Source of the DNA: Papaver somniferum
Taxonomy: Eukaryota; Streptophyta; Magnoliopsida; Ranunculales; Papaveraceae
Length of the DNA stretch: 64,000 nucleotides
NCBI RefSeq assembly: GCF_003573695.1
Contig: NC_039359.1
Location: forward strand, 94,609,275 to 94,673,274
Direction of reading: 5' to 3'
Shown here: positions 1 to 13,800 of the stretch, piece by piece
Layout: each line of letters starts with the position of its first letter
How positions within the stretch are numbered: the first letter of the stretch is position 1
Notes under the pieces: generated by a model
Databases searched by the model: none
The model's input: only the letters and a program-made list of their open reading frames with translations
What the model was told of the DNA's origin: nothing
Made by a program: the position numbers and the translations under genes

Positions 1-2080
1 AACATGATCACATGAAAGTCTTCCCAAATCTTGCACGACTGGTGGGCACAATCCAAAGTCTTCTACAAGATGTTCTCATCACCTCTACAAGTGAGATACA
101 ACACACTTTAGGCCATGGGTTTACAAAAGACGTACCAATGGGTGAGGAATGGGAAAATGATTCCTCAACAAAAGATGTTCTCCTACGTCTTTTATATAAC
201 ATACCAAAAGGGCGCATCAATCGGACATACGAGCTGAAAGATATGGCCTTTACCGTTAGGTCTACCAAATCTGAAAAATTTGTACGGGATTACAAATTAC
301 AAATGTGCACACTTCGTTGGATGACCTCTACAAGTCCAAATTGAGTGATTATTTTCTCATGTGATAAATCAGTCTCTGAGCTTCAAAAGTTGGGGTCAAG
401 CATCGAATTCCGACGTCATATGAGGTTCGTACAGCTTCCAGAGCGTACAACATGCAAGCAGCAATTCTTAGACGGGATTCATAACTTCCACAGTCGATCG
501 GTGTCCACCAGGTCTTTCCACTAAGTACTTCATCAAGGTACCTCCAACTTCAACCACCTAGGTCTTGACATTAATTTTTCTACCTGGGTCCTGTATCCAA
601 GTCTTGCCAGAAGAACAGAAAACGAAAAGGAGAAATTTAACAAAATACCGGGGACTGACGGTCCACTGATCATGACGATCAGTTTCACAGTCCAAGACCC
701 GTTACACCAGACTCTCATGTGATAATAATTCATCATAAAAGGAATGCTACCACCGGGACATGAAACCATGGCCATTACACCACCCCCTCTTGAGAACAAC
801 CTCAGTTATGGTCTCGTGACCAGGGTTCCAAAAGTAATGTTTCTACGACTGACAAAAATAAGATGGCTGCAAGCACCATGCTCATGTATCAATCAAAGGG
901 ACCTGATCTCAAATGAATCAATGACATTGAAATCCTTCACCAACCGTTCAAGATACAAGCTAATGGTCCAAAGACACAACAAGAGTGTTTTAAAACAAGC
1001 TCGTCTGAGATGATTTTACACTGTCCTGTACAAAGAAGTGAGCTTGGAGAAATTGGCGAATAATATAGGAATGGTTCATATACCATTCTCTTCGTATGGA
1101 TGTCCTCTACAACATATCCAAAATTCATAGTAATTGGATGAACGAGCAAAGAGATGTGGTCGAAACATTGGACTACATGCCAGCTGAAAATTTTCTGGAA
1201 ATCTCCTCGAAGTTTACTGTTTCGCCTATTTCGGCCCCTAAACATGCTCTAAAATCGAAAATATTTTTTTCTAAAGCTTGGAAATTTTCTAAGGATGAAA
1301 TAACATGGGTATACCGTGAAAATCCGACATCGGACGGAGATTCTACAACGTTTTTACTGAAAGATCGACTTCTGAATTTTCTGATGACGAATTATGACGA
1401 AATTCTTCTCTCATCCACATCTAAATCAGGATCTACACCATCAACGCAAATCCTGACTTCATCTTCAGCCGATAGTCTCATTTGCTGAATTTGGCGGTGC
1501 TTCTACTAATAAGAGACAACTCCCAGATGATTGAGAGACATACAAAGTACCAGCTTTCCAACGTCTCTGAAAAGTTGATTCACCTCGGCTTGAACATCTG
1601 CAGAAGTCTTCATCTTTGACTTAGATATTTATGGAGCGTTCGCCGGAAGAGCCAGAAGGGTGGTTGTAACCAGAAGTCACCACTATCTGAGGTGAAAGAC
1701 ATGGAGTCATGGATATACCGATAACAAACACGCAAAAAAAATGGTAACAATCCAACTCTTACCTATTTACAATTTCACTAGCTGTAGTGATTATAACGTC
1801 AGAATTTCGAGAACTTGCTCGTTCCTTCAAACCTGCAAAGACGAGCAAAATTCATTATTCAAAATCATGACTTGATTTTCATTAAACCGTGAATAACCCA
1901 CGTGAATTTTAACATCCACTGGTTTTTCAAAAATTGGACAGACGTCCATTCTATAATTGTGAAAACTTACATACAGACATTATTTCACCGTGTATAATTG
2001 TCTACTTTCAACAGTTGTTCAAAATCAAAACATTGGTTTTACAAAAATATATATATTTAACGTGAAACTCACGTAAGTTT
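1..2080. other. No gene recognised; probable transposon-derived spacer
   Basis: I see no recognisable protein domain here on either strand. The longest open stretches (110 and 130 codons on the plus strand) have no family features and no splice context linking them. Low-complexity AT content and the repeat-rich sequence that follows suggest untranslated or spacer sequence of a large LTR element, but no terminal motif proves it. Confidence 0.4.
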
Positions 2081-2086
2081 GAAAAA

Positions 2087-2110
2087 TAATATATATATAT
2101 ATATATATAT
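2087..2110. repeat. (AT)n microsatellite
   Basis: An uninterrupted AT dinucleotide run of about 24 bases. Confidence 0.9.
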
Positions 2111-2114
2111 TTGC

Positions 2115-2390
2115 TCCCTCGCGCGAGCTTCTGTCTTTGAAGCGAGAGTATATTTTCAAAGATTTCTGAAAGATCGAAGATAAATTTTTTAATGAAAGCT
2201 CATAAAAAATTTTTTTATTACTAACAGACGCATGTCTGTTCAAAAAAAATTCTCTTGTATGAGCATCCACCTTTGAAACGAGAACTTATTCCACTTTGTG
2301 AAATCTCACGTATTTAAAAAATAAAATTTTGTTTTTCGTGAATGCTCATAGACAAAATTTTTATCATTAGACTCAGGTCTATTTTGTTTG
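2115..2390. repeat. Diverged tandem pair, about 125-135 bp units
   Basis: Two consecutive blocks share the same order of words: a 'ctttgaa.cgaga' element, a long A/T tract, 'atgctcata', another A/T tract, then an 'aga..ca..tctgt/tctat' motif. Divergence is high, so this is an old duplication. It lies in the same repeat-rich stretch as the arrays at 2.9 and 3.5 kb. Confidence 0.4.
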
Positions 2391-2904
2391 TTTCTTAAAC
2401 TAACGAACGAACGAACGTCCGCGCTAAAACGGATTCCTTTGTTGGGATCGGATCCGTTAATCCTAAACCGACCAAGGTTTCATCACCAAATTAGCGGTGC
2501 TACACCACTTTACCCTAGTTAGACAATGCTCTATCATGCCACTGGGATCTTCGTTCAAGCCATGGTTTACTCGTACAATCGAAAATCCGGTAACACCTTC
2601 TCTTACGACTAAGTTCAATTACTTATTTTATTTATGACTAGAAAATCACCATCCAGTACTGACTGAGGAACATGACTGTCCCTCACAAAGGCTAAAATCG
2701 TAAAACCATAATTGTACATACTCCTGATCCAGCAATCAGATGAGTATTGAGGCTCATGTCTCTCATCGAAGCATGAAAGTTCATGCCGCAAGAACCTCTG
2801 ACTGAGAATACTGTCTCTCAGAGCATATGCAGATGTGCAGTCTCTCAACTGAGACAACGACATATCTCATGAATACTGAGCAATTTCAGTAATCACTTTT
2901 ATAT

Positions 2905-3200
2905 AGAATCGAACGATTTGACGGCTCCTAGACAGCTTGCCTGCTAGTATAGAGCGTTAACGTCTTCAGGATGTAACAATGTTTTCCCTGACTATATAAA
3001 AGACATGTGTGTAGAATCATTATGATTGGACGGCTCCTAGACAGCTTGTCTGCTAGTATAGAGCGATAACGTCTTCAGGATGCAACAACGTTTTCCGTGA
3101 CTGTATGTAATAAATATGACGCTTCAACAAGCTCATATTACTTAATTCTAAGATAATTAATGCTCCTAGACAACATGCCTGCTAGTATAGAACCATCAAT
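2905..3200. repeat. Tandem repeat, three copies of about 110-128 bp
   Basis: The core 'ggctcctagacagcttg' followed by 'ctgctagtatag' recurs at about 2923, 3032 and 3161. The first two copies also share 'cgtcttcaggatg' and 'acaa.gttttcc'. The third is more diverged. Spacing is about 110 and 129 bases. No reading frame is conserved across the copies. Confidence 0.75.
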
Positions 3201-3504
3201 TAATTATTTCTAATCCTTAAATTCATTAACTGAATATTCAGGAATATTCTATGTTCTTCATAATATTTCGTTACTTTAATTCGTGGTTCTTCCCAGCAGA
3301 ATTCCATGGGTTAGTGATAAATATTCAACGTACGGACATCTGAGCAGCTATTGAGTAAGCTCCGACTAAAATGGTGCAAGTATATTCAACAATGATGCAC
3401 AAATGAGCACCTGAATGCACAAACGAGCATTCCAAAACACGAAGGAACGATGAACCTATGCAAAATAAGATAAAAAATAATAATAAAAAAATATTGGCAA
3501 AGGC

Positions 3505-4335
3505 GCTGGCGGACTGGTCTCACCGGCCGGCCGGTCACGCCGTGGCCAGTCCCACGCCCAATTTTATATTTTATCATGTTTTATTATTTTTCCCTGATCT
3601 CATGAAAATCCCTTCATTTGAACAAATCTCCTTCGTCTCAAGGAAACTCCCTTATCTCATGGTGTTTCCTCGTATCAAAGAAATAATAAAAATTAAGAAA
3701 GGTGTCGTGGGACCGGGACCACTAACCGCCCGGTTATGCCTTAGCCGTGGCCAGTCCCACACCTCGTGGTTCCTTATTATTTTGTTATTTCTCTCATACC
3801 ATGAAAATTCCCTGATTTCATGATATTTCCCTCAACTCATGAAAATTATGTAAAACTAGGGAGAAAACTCACGGGACCGGGTTCATTGGCCGGCCGTCCA
3901 TACCCTAGCCGTGGCCGGTCCCGCACGCCCATGTCTTATTATTTTGATATTATTTGTTTCCCTCATCTCATGGAAACTCCTTCACTTCAAGGAAACTCCC
4001 TAGTTTCAGCAAACTCCTTGATTTCATGATATTTCTCAAAAATCATGAAAATAATATAAAATTAGGGAAAGTGTCATGGGACCGTGCTCATTGGCCGGCC
4101 GGCCGTGCATTGGCCATAGCCGGTCCCACACTTCGTGACTCCCTATTTTATTATTATTATTTCTATAATCTCATGGAAATTCCCTAACTTCATGAAATTC
4201 CTCAGTTTCATGGTATTTCCTTCACATCAGGGAAAATACTTAAAATTACATAAAATTGGGAAGGGTATTGCGGGACCGAGCTTGCTAGCCGTCCGGTCAT
4301 GCCCTAGCCACAGCTGGTCCCACACCTTAAAATCC
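3505..4335. repeat. Tandem repeat, five copies of about 165-204 bp with a GC-rich core
   Basis: Each copy has a GC-rich core of the form gggaccg...ggccggcc...tagccgtggcc.gtcccac, with the 'gtccc' mark near 3550, 3753, 3918, 4122 and 4315, embedded in AT-rich sequence with 'catgaaa/catggaaa' and 'actccct' words. Such arrays are common in long LTRs and untranslated regions of plant Ty3/gypsy elements. ORFs crossing it shift frame between copies and are not genes. Confidence 0.8.
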
Positions 4336-4339
4336 CCTA

Positions 4340-5950
4340 TTTCATTAATTATTTTTCATCATCTCATGAAGATTCCCAGTTTCAGCAAAACCCTGAATCC
4401 TTCATATTTTCTCAAAATGTTGCTCAAACGCGCATCAGAAAATATTGAAACTCTCAGGACTGAGACACGTACATTATGATGGCATGGGCATGTCTCCTTG
4501 ACCCGACCAAGTCCGGCCCTAGGGCTTGAGAATATTCGGTCCCGTATGTTTTAATAATTTTGACCTAATTTGCTCAATTGCTCATATTGGGTCCAAACTC
4601 TTCTCAAACAACTTGGAGTTTCCTCAAACGACCATCAGCTGGTCCCACGATCACCAAGAGCCGGTCCCATCGCCCTTGGTCGGTCCCTCATCTCTCCATA
4701 ATCAGGTTTTACCACCTAACGCTCACACGAGCATTATTTTAATAAGTTAAACTAGCATTTAATCATTCTTTCACCAACTGGTCTTCAGGAGACTTTGGTA
4801 TTTTACTCATTTGAGCATCTGGGAATTACATGGTCGACTTGTCATCCCATGTATCCGGTCCCCCCTTCACTCTATGGTTGATTTTCAATAAATCATCAAT
4901 TGATAAAAATTAGGGTTTCGTATCCAGAGCTCTGCAAAAACATAATTCTGAGCAGATTCAAACACCAATAATTTTACGTCGATCCCGTGATCTACACTTT
5001 TATTATTATGCTCGGCGTAGCTGTCAGTATCTTAAATTAATATTTTATTTGGTCCTGCCACCAACAATTCATCAAATGAGCAACATTTTCTCAGACGAGC
5101 ATTATTTGCTCAGACTAAGGAATATTGGTTCAAGTATCAATATTCAACAGTTCAACAACATTTTCTCACCTTAATTATCAACATTTATTCGACAATACCT
5201 TTGTCTCAGCAGACATGTTCAACTCATGAGTCTCAGAACATTTGCAAATCACGTTCGACTCAACAATACAAGAACTCATCGTCCCATAAAGTCAGCAACT
5301 GACTCCACAATCATGAGATGTCAATCGTGTCACATGAGGGGATATTAACTAGGGTTTTGGTCTGGCGGTCTATGGCACGTGTGTTCATTCACAGGATGAG
5401 AATGTTAGCAAGTCATGCGATCAGTTGGAGGAGTTAGCAAAGTAGTGGGTGAAAAATTAACCAAGTCTCCGCACGATGAGCAATTGGTTTTGACACGATT
5501 TCCAATTCCTCACTTTTTGACTTCAGCAACTGTCACACTTCATGGGATCAAGGTGTTTACAATTATGGCAATATAAATAAGTCTCTTAATCATGATTGAG
5601 AACGAGGACAATCTCTGGTCAAACAGACAACACGAGATTAATAACTCAACGTATGAGCAATCACTCTCAACAGAGCAAATTCAATCAATCGGAGCTTATC
5701 TTATTTCTTTACGCAGAAAACACAACATACTTACAATCTTTTATCACCGTTGATCTCACACATTTCTCAGCCTCCCTCCTACAGATCAACCCATCCTCTC
5801 TTGTGACCGAATTGACTCTGGAACGACCATTGTCTTGGTTTAGGCCGGAGTCCTAAAGATTGATCTCTCGAACTTAAAGAACTCCCTTCTTGCAGTTCAT
5901 TTGTGTGAGGTTGAGCATTTTCTCGGTTCAAGGAGTCTCCTCTGCACGGT
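4340..5950. other. LTR-like non-coding sequence, word-enriched
   Basis: No coding domain is seen. The stretch is dense in short words such as gagcat, tgctca and cacgagcatt, and in ggtcccat/cggtccc words echoing the array upstream. The texture resembles a long LTR running into an internal leader, but I could not find a paired LTR or a primer site in the window, so the element type is inferred only. Confidence 0.35.
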
Positions 5951-6009
5951 CATCTCCTCAATTCCGTAAAAACCAGCAAATCGTTTTTCCCCATCTACAC
6001 ATCCACATA

Positions 6010-7030
6010 CTCTACCAAAGCCATCTTCGTACCAAATTTATCATAAAGAAACATTGAATTGTCAACCTCTAGAGGCATGTTTCAATCTATAAAAGGATTT
6101 CTTTAAGTGACATACATAAAATGGATGTTCAAATGAAACAAAACCAGGTAGTTGTTTCATATACACATCTGCAGTAAAATATATATCCATGCAGGAAAGC
6201 ATTGGATACATCAAGTTTCATGATCGCCCAATTTTTTTAGTCATGGTTATACTAAATACATACCTAATTATGGTTTCTTTCACAATAAAAATAAAAGTTT
6301 CATCGTAGTCAATCTCATATATCTGATGAAACCCTTTAGCTACCAACCTAGCTTTATATCTCTCTATAGTGCCATATGACTTCATTTTGATCGTGTAGAC
6401 CCACTTGCATTCATACCAGGTTCATATAGTACCTCTTCCTAAGTGTTTTTCTCATGTAAAGCAATGTATTCGTTCTTTATTGTTTGTACTCATATAAGGT
6501 CTTTAAGTGCTTGCTTAAATATTTTTGGTTATATAACAGAAGTAGATACATAACGAAAATTCATTGGTACAAGATTTTTGGTGCGACATGTCATTATTCT
6601 AGAATTGATGTCTTCCCTAGCAGTCCGATTATGCTAGACAACATATTCATAACCAAATTTCTTAGTTTCATATGTACCATATTTTGACCTAGTATGCATA
6701 AGAACTATAATTAATAGGAAGAGAATAAACATCAGATATATGGTTTACCTCTCCTGTGGTAGCTGAATCTTCAGAAGTAATGCAAGGCAAAGGAGAAACA
6801 ATCACATAACTTGGAGGAAATATAAAAGGAAGAGCCAAAACAGTTGGAGCAGCAGTTGTAGATGACTTAGAAGTACTTGCATAAGGAAAAAATACACTCA
6901 CCGAACACAATGTTAATAGATGTTTATACCTTTACACCATAAGGGTCATAACACCTATAGCTTTTATGATTAGAAACGTAACAAAAAAAGATACTGAAAA
7001 GACTAGGGTACCCAAATATACCTCAATCTA
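6010..7030 (-). pseudogene. Ty1/copia pol remnant: end of integrase, hinge and N-terminal reverse transcriptase
   Basis: Read on the minus strand, the end of a copia integrase is visible near 6930-7020 (GYPSLF..., then SYRCYDPYG, matching the usual KGYRCYDP). A Ser/Thr/Pro-rich hinge follows (6690-6910). The reverse transcriptase start lies at about 6060-6420 ([20 protein letters not shown], then [14 protein letters not shown], and YRLKHASR for the family's YGLKQASR). Stops and frameshifts are frequent, so it is dead. The upstream half of the same integrase continues at 9.8-10.0 kb, beyond an inserted LTR-like block. Confidence 0.8.
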
Positions 7031-9812
7031 AAAATTTTCCACCTATAAGTCCTTTGTCCGAAAGTGATTGTCTATAGACCGAGTCGAGACAATACAACTA
7101 ATCGGTTCACACTCCGTGTGATCGTCTATGGATACGAGATCGAGAGAATACGACAACAAGATAACTTGTGTGATTGACTATGGATATAAGATCGAGAAAA
7201 TACATCAACGAAGTATGTTTACTTAATAGGATTACTATCAAGTAAATAGGAATTAAAGTTTGTGTATTTTACTTCTAATTATAATAAAAACAATTATAAT
7301 TACGGAAATAGAAAAGTAAAAGACACATCAAGATTTTGTTAACGAGGAAACCGCAAATGCAGAAAAACCCTGGGACCTTGTACAGAATTGAATACTCTCA
7401 GGATTAAGCCGCTATACAAAATCAAACCAACTTTGTATAGTTCAGACCAAGCAACTAAACGTATAGTGCATCTAGTTCCGTATGTATTCCAACGCCTCCA
7501 ACTTGTAATAAGTACGTACTTGGAACAATTCTTTTGGCTCGTATTCCAAACAGTAAAGGAACAACAAATCTGTTTGGTAACAACTCTTTTCAACCAAGTG
7601 ATGTGAGTTCGACAAAAGGCTCTTCCGTTTATCCCAATAAACCCTTTTGTCAGGTCCTTAGATCTATCTAATAATAACCACCAAATTAATTGTCAAGGTT
7701 TTGAAATCAATAATTTGAATCACAAAGAATTGTATTGATGCCGGTCTACTCAATTAATCAATCCAATCTACCACAAGGATAAACCGATTATAGTTGGATC
7801 CTCTTTAAACCGAAACAAGTATTGTGCACACCAAAGATTATGAACCCAAATCAGAAATCTTCTTCGTTTTCAAATATTCTTAGATCTTCAATAAACACCT
7901 GCAAAAAATCAACTTGAATCTCTTGTGATCAATCACACACAGAACGGAGTCTGTTAACAATGAATTATCACAAGACGTCTTTAGATCTACAAAGAGTCTA
8001 AAGATCCCCGTCGAAACTTCGATCTAGTTTGAGTGAATCTTATATCAGAAGAGAAGATTCTCAAGCATAAAGAAACTAGGTGCAATCAAAGTTCACCAAC
8101 CGTTAGTCAATCAAATCAATCGAAAACTAATAATAAACCGCAATTATCTAGTTTCCCACCAACGGTACTAATAGAGCTTCTCAATCCCAAAGAAGTATTT
8201 AAACCGCGCGGTCGTAAGAGATTTCGCCTAATTATATTACTTTCCTCTCCGAATAGGAGGCTCCACCAATAATAACACAACTAGGTAATTTTGCTGGCTC
8301 TGAGGATTAGTTTGCTAGATATGCAAACTTTGATATTTATAGACCAAGGAAGTTTGGGCACCAAGGAATTTCCAAATCCGAAAATATTCTCAAGATATGC
8401 AATATATTTCCAAATTCGGTTTCTATAATTCCTGAAAATGCTTTGTCCAAACATTGACCGAAAATCTCTTAGAAAATCTCCAACTAGTAAATGCACAATA
8501 CTAATTTTCATTTTCCAAAAATAAAATTAAAAACCTTAATTAAAAGATTCTCAATTTATTTTTCGATCCGGGATTTTCCTTTAGATATTAAGGAATATCT
8601 TTGAACAATAAAAGATAAGCGTTACTGCACATGTTCAAAGTATGTCGACATCTTTACTTTGTAAGTCCTCTTTCATACTTACAATCTTGAAACCGATTTG
8701 CCACACTTCCAAACAAGTTCAGAATTGGTTCATCTGACTTTCAAGAACTACGTGATTGATTATCCTATCAAATCACCAAACATGGGTTTCACGGTTCTAC
8801 CAAAACAAGTTTCGGTTTTACCTCCATGTGGGTACTGGAATTAGTCACACTAGCTTTCCGAAATTCGGTTGACTAGGTACTAGGATCGGTTCCCACATAT
8901 ATATGGTATCCAACTTGTATTTTTTGCACATGTTCATAGGATCGGTTCCCAATATCTAAAAATGTGTTGCACATGTTCCTAGGATCGGTTCCCAATATCT
9001 AGAAACGTGTTGCACCTCTTACAAGGATCGATTCCCCTCTGTGATCGGTTGAACCTCTTACTAGGATCGGTTCTTGGTCATACCAATTACAAAAAATCGA
9101 TCATACCATCTTAGGTGATTACTTAAGATCGGTTTCACTAATAAAAGGCATACCAATACATAATTCAAGCCTTGTGAATAGTTTTACCAAGAACATAAAC
9201 AAGTCATGAGCGGTTATACTAATCACACATATTGGTAGTTCAAAAGATATGCAATGAATAACAATACCAATAAGCCTAGCGATTTCCCTTTCAATTCACG
9301 AAACAATTTCATGAATTTACTTCCTTTAAACAAATGTAAAACATTGCTTCCTAGGATGAAATCTTTACCTCATACCCATAGATAATCACAATAGCATTCA
9401 AACGATTATGTCGACGTCTTATATTCAAAGTTTAATGGTTAAGCAATAAACCTCGTATTGTATTCCTTAATACTACGTCTAATTAGAGTATAATCATTCA
9501 TGCTTCGCAGTTATGTTTTCAATATGCACGACTTGAAAGATACGTTAGGGAATGAAACAGTTCAAGTCAAATATCACTAACCTCAAGTGGAAGGATGATG
9601 TTGTCGTTGTAGCTCCTTACTTCTTCACTTCTTCAAGTCTTCACGTAATACTTGTAATGTCTCATATCCTAATACTTTCAAGCTAACCTATACGAAGTTG
9701 ACTCTAGTACATAATCAAGCGACTGTTTATATGAGTTTTGGCTCACTAAAATATGACAACCAAACTTGACATACCAACGCTTGGTGGGTTCAACCGAGCT
9801 ATGCTCTAACAG
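7030..9812 (-). mobile_element. LTR-like insertion (copia type) splitting the copia integrase
   Basis: This non-coding block interrupts the copia integrase between the residues ...SPKTITC and ...FGYPSLF. Its right end reads tgctctaaca on the plus strand, so the minus strand begins TGTTAGAGCA, a frequent start of plant copia LTRs. Near 7337 it carries the block ttgttaacgaggaaaccgc, shared with the LTRs at 43.94 and 56.6 kb, and its middle (7.98-8.3 kb) aligns with 38.8-39.1 kb. No coding capacity is seen, so it is probably a solo LTR. The left edge is approximate and I could not confirm a target duplication. Confidence 0.6.
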
Positions 9813-10858
9813 TTACAAGTTATTGTTTTTGGGCTCAACTTGTCATGTCTTGTGTATGTAAGAATAAGGAAACAAAGACAACCAAATACCTTCAAAAATG
9901 AGTAGTCAGGTTGTCTTGAAAAAAGTACTTCAAAAGGGAATCTGTTAATATGGTAAGTAATTAACCTCATATGAAGAGAAGCATTAAAAGCAATTGTATT
10001 TCCCATCTACGCCATTTGTCTTATTTTCCTCTTTGCATAACCATTTTGTTGATGAAGAGTGGGAAAAGAAATTCTAACATAAATATCACAGTTATCCGAA
10101 AATTTTCTAAAAGGGTCCTTTAAGTGCATTATCACACTTACCAATTCAAGTGCATTATCACACTAAAACTCTTTCATAGTATATAATCCAAAAGAGTTTC
10201 CATTGATTTTTTGAGTGAAACAAGACAAACTATCATTGGAAATATCCAGTTGTACTTTCAATAGTCATTAAAAAACAAAATGAAGTACTTAAATCCTAAC
10301 TGAGAATATACATGGGTCCCCAGATATCAAAATAAACCAAAGCCAAAGGCTTAAAAGACACTGAATCAAAATGATAGAAAAATTAAAAAATAAACTCTTA
10401 CTTTTACCTAACTGACAAGAAGTAAAAACTGTATCAAAAGTCTTAGAAGACAACCTTAATGTTGATGTAGATGCGATATGTTGAACAATCTAGGAAGCAG
10501 TATGACCTAATCTTTGATGCCACAAAGTTTGTGAAGCTAAAACGAATCATAAGCAGTCTGGAATTTCACCTTTCCAAGCTAAGCAGATTGAATAGGATAT
10601 AAATTCTGGTACATAAATCCTCTTGCAAGCACTAGTTATTAGGAAGAGACTAGATAACCTCGTGGATATAATTCAAAAGAGTGAAAGTTATCATAAGTAA
10701 ATCTAGTAATGGGTAACAAATTATGCTGGATATGAGGAGCTAGCAAAAGATCTTTGAGCAGAAAGAAGTACAACTATCTCAAATACTATAGTGCAAGATC
10801 CAGTAAGATATAGGAAGCATCTTATCATCACCTACCATGACTTGATCTGCACCAAAAT
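9806..10858 (-). pseudogene. Ty1/copia remnant: protease, GAG-pre-integrase and integrase core
   Basis: On the minus strand, from right to left: a protease-region fragment near 10830 (GADQVMVGDDKMLPIS, compared with the usual QVLVGDGNGLPIS), a GAG-pre-integrase segment around 10440-10520 (HQRLGHT...IVQHI, then CQLGKS), the start of the integrase core near 10310 (DIWGP), and the integrase C-terminal part at 9806-10000 (INRFPFEVLFSRQPDYSFLK, then VFGCLCF). Many stops and frameshifts are present. It is the upstream part of the same element whose reverse transcriptase lies at 6.0-6.5 kb, and it is bordered at 10859 by the non-coding LTR element. Confidence 0.8.
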
Positions 10859-13800
10859 TGTAGCGCCCCCAAAGCTAGTATCTGACTAATCCAAGAGATT
10901 AACTAAATAAAGAGGCAATAAAAATCCAAAACATTTACTTAAACATTCAATTAAGAAATCTGCTACAAATCTTAACCCAAAACTAGCCCCGCTCTGAAAT
11001 ATATACATATACAACAACTCCTCTCAAATGATACATATAAAATAGTCATTTGGTTTACAAATGGAATATACAACATAATAAACATATCAGAAGTTAACCA
11101 ACTAACGGACTCAACTCCTCGAAGCTTTCGCTGCGCAACTCTAATTTGTATCTGAAACTAAAAGTGGGAATGGGTGAGCACATCATCCCTAAAGGGGTTC
11201 CCCGTAGGAATAACATTTAACTTTCAAGTAATTATTGGAAATCATTTGAAAACAATTCATGTTTTCCCTAAACACTATAATGCAACCAATTTCACATAGG
11301 TAAACAATCATGTATATGGAACTAACTCCTTCCAAACAATATATAATATGGTGACTCGTCCGGCACCTAGATAGCTATATGGTGACTCATCCCGCACCTA
11401 TTAAGCATAGCTCAAAAGTGAGTAGTATAAATGAAGGATCCGCATCCTATATACCACATATGGAAAATCTCATTCTCCAAGCAATCAATGGAAATTCTTA
11501 TTTCCCAAACAATTCATAAAGACGAACAAAGCATTACGATTCCTTTCCAAGCAATGGAAAGATTAAAAGAAATCAACAGTACTTTCGGAATTTTAAATAA
11601 AACAATGCACGGAATACACAATCAGATAATGCATGAATTTGCTAAAAACAAACTTTTATAAAGAAAACAACAATAATCACAAAAGAGTTAAATATAAATT
11701 CCCACCTCTTTTGATGACAAGCCACGCCTACCTCGACATCCACGATCCACTGGTTCATCCTTTGAATCGATCGTTGTTAATAAAGACTAACTGTTAATCA
11801 CACAAAAACTCTAAGAATCTATCCAAAAGGTTCACACAAGTCTCATTACATAATTCATACAAGTCTAACTAATGTTTCTAAGCCCATTATGACTTTACAC
11901 TTCTTTCAATCTCTACCTTTAATGTATCTAAGGTTTGCTAATTCACTTAGATTGGTTCCATAGTTCATTAGCTATGTCTTATGAATATCCACAACTTTGT
12001 AGAAGAGAACAAAGTCTAATTCGGACCATAAGTGGTCCAATTCAACAAATTATGAAGACATGATACTAAGCCTAAGTTTTCTAAACAGGCCCATAACCAA
12101 AATCCTAGTCCAACTGGTCAACTGAAAGTCTCTAACGGTCAAACTAATGGTCAAGGGTCAACTAACAGTCAACGTCCAAGGTCGGGTCAAAGTCCTGGTC
12201 AAAGTAACTAACTCAGTCAAGGCCAACTGAGTAAAACTGATTCAACTCGGTTTAATAGGGTCAACTCGACTCAGTCAGATTAACTGAGTCATACAAGACT
12301 AACCTAGTCAGACATCTGACTTGTAAGGAACTCGGGGCAATTAATGGAAGCAGCCCTTAATACAAAAAGAACTCTAACACCAGTTCAACAAGGAACTCTC
12401 TAATGTGCATTTTCACTAACTCAGTTTTATCCAATTTATCAGTACACAAATATTTACTTCAACATAATTCTAGAATTCAAAGTACAATTGTAATTTAAGC
12501 TTTACCTGCAATTGCAGTACTAAGACAAACTCATATCAACTCAACCCAAACAACACTCAAACCTCAACCACAATTCTCATTTGATTACACTTCATTCTAA
12601 CTGTACTTCAACTTCAGCATAAACAAACCCATCATTACAAGTAATATCAGTTACTTTCAACAAACTAATTGATGTAGTTTTTTAAGTGGTAAATAAAGTT
12701 CGTTCAACTCGGACTTGTGTAGACTCAATTTCAAACTTAATAATAGAAAATAATAAAAATAAAGAAAATATATACACAAGGTTTGTCACAATGTCGAGAG
12801 ATTACTGAGACTCAGGATTCCACCAAACCTCATACCATGTGGTTCAAAAATCAATTCTTAGACAATTATAGCTCTTGTTTATTGACTCTAATTCTTTGCC
12901 AGGGTAGATTTTAAAAAGATTAACTGTAAATCACTAACATGATGCATCAAAAGCACTTAGACCAAGCATACATCATCATACGACTTCACAACTAATTAAG
13001 AAAAATCATAAAACGATTAAATTAATGCAAAAAGTCATAAAAAGAATTAAATATAATTACCACACGTATGAAATATGGCTTCCTCCGCCATCCCAGTGTT
13101 GGGGTTTAGCTCCTCATATTAATCATGATCTCAAAATATGTGTTTGTGGCTCAAAAGATGATTAAAAGAGTGAAAAGTAATAACACAGACTGTTTGCAAC
13201 AGTGTATTGGTGTTGCAAAATAGCTGTTACAATGGAACTGTTACAGAAACTGTTGCTTTGTCGCTGATTTTAAGACCCTAGAATAAGACTGCCCTGAACA
13301 GCTTAATGTTCTTCAGCTGTTAAACATCGACACTTTTCTGCAACTGTCTACCTAGGGTCAATGTTCTTCAGTTGTTCTTCTTATTCAACAACAGCAGCAG
13401 CAGAAATAGAGTTTGGTAAAACTCTGATTTCTTCTTCTCTGGCTCTCCTTAGGTTCCCAAACTCTCGACACCTCTTATATATGACCCAAGACATCTATTT
13501 ATATCAAAAATACCGATTAAATCTCTCCCAAATCTTCCAAAATCTCTTTCCTTCTCTTCACGGCCAAGTTGCGACAATTTCTTGTTTTAGGATTTCTACG
13601 CGTTTCTGAGCTTTCCTTTTTATTCTAAACTCTTCCTTAGATAGATACAAATCTTTGGGAAGGTTTACAGCGTTTTAATCACTCTAAAATTCCATAAAAC
13701 AGGTCACACACGTGACTTTCCATATTTTCTTGTTATGAGAAAAATCCGTCGTTTGAGCCAAATCTAATCGATTTAAACGCCCATATCATATTCCTAGACC

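Noticed and set aside
3386..4479. Series of 60-120 codon ORFs
   Set aside because: They follow the tandem array, share no frame between units and have no motif.
11431..11661. 76-codon ORF found almost identical at 18014-18244
   Set aside because: The conservation is simply that of the two LTRs of one element. The frame has no features, and substitutions are not biased to silent sites as far as can be seen.
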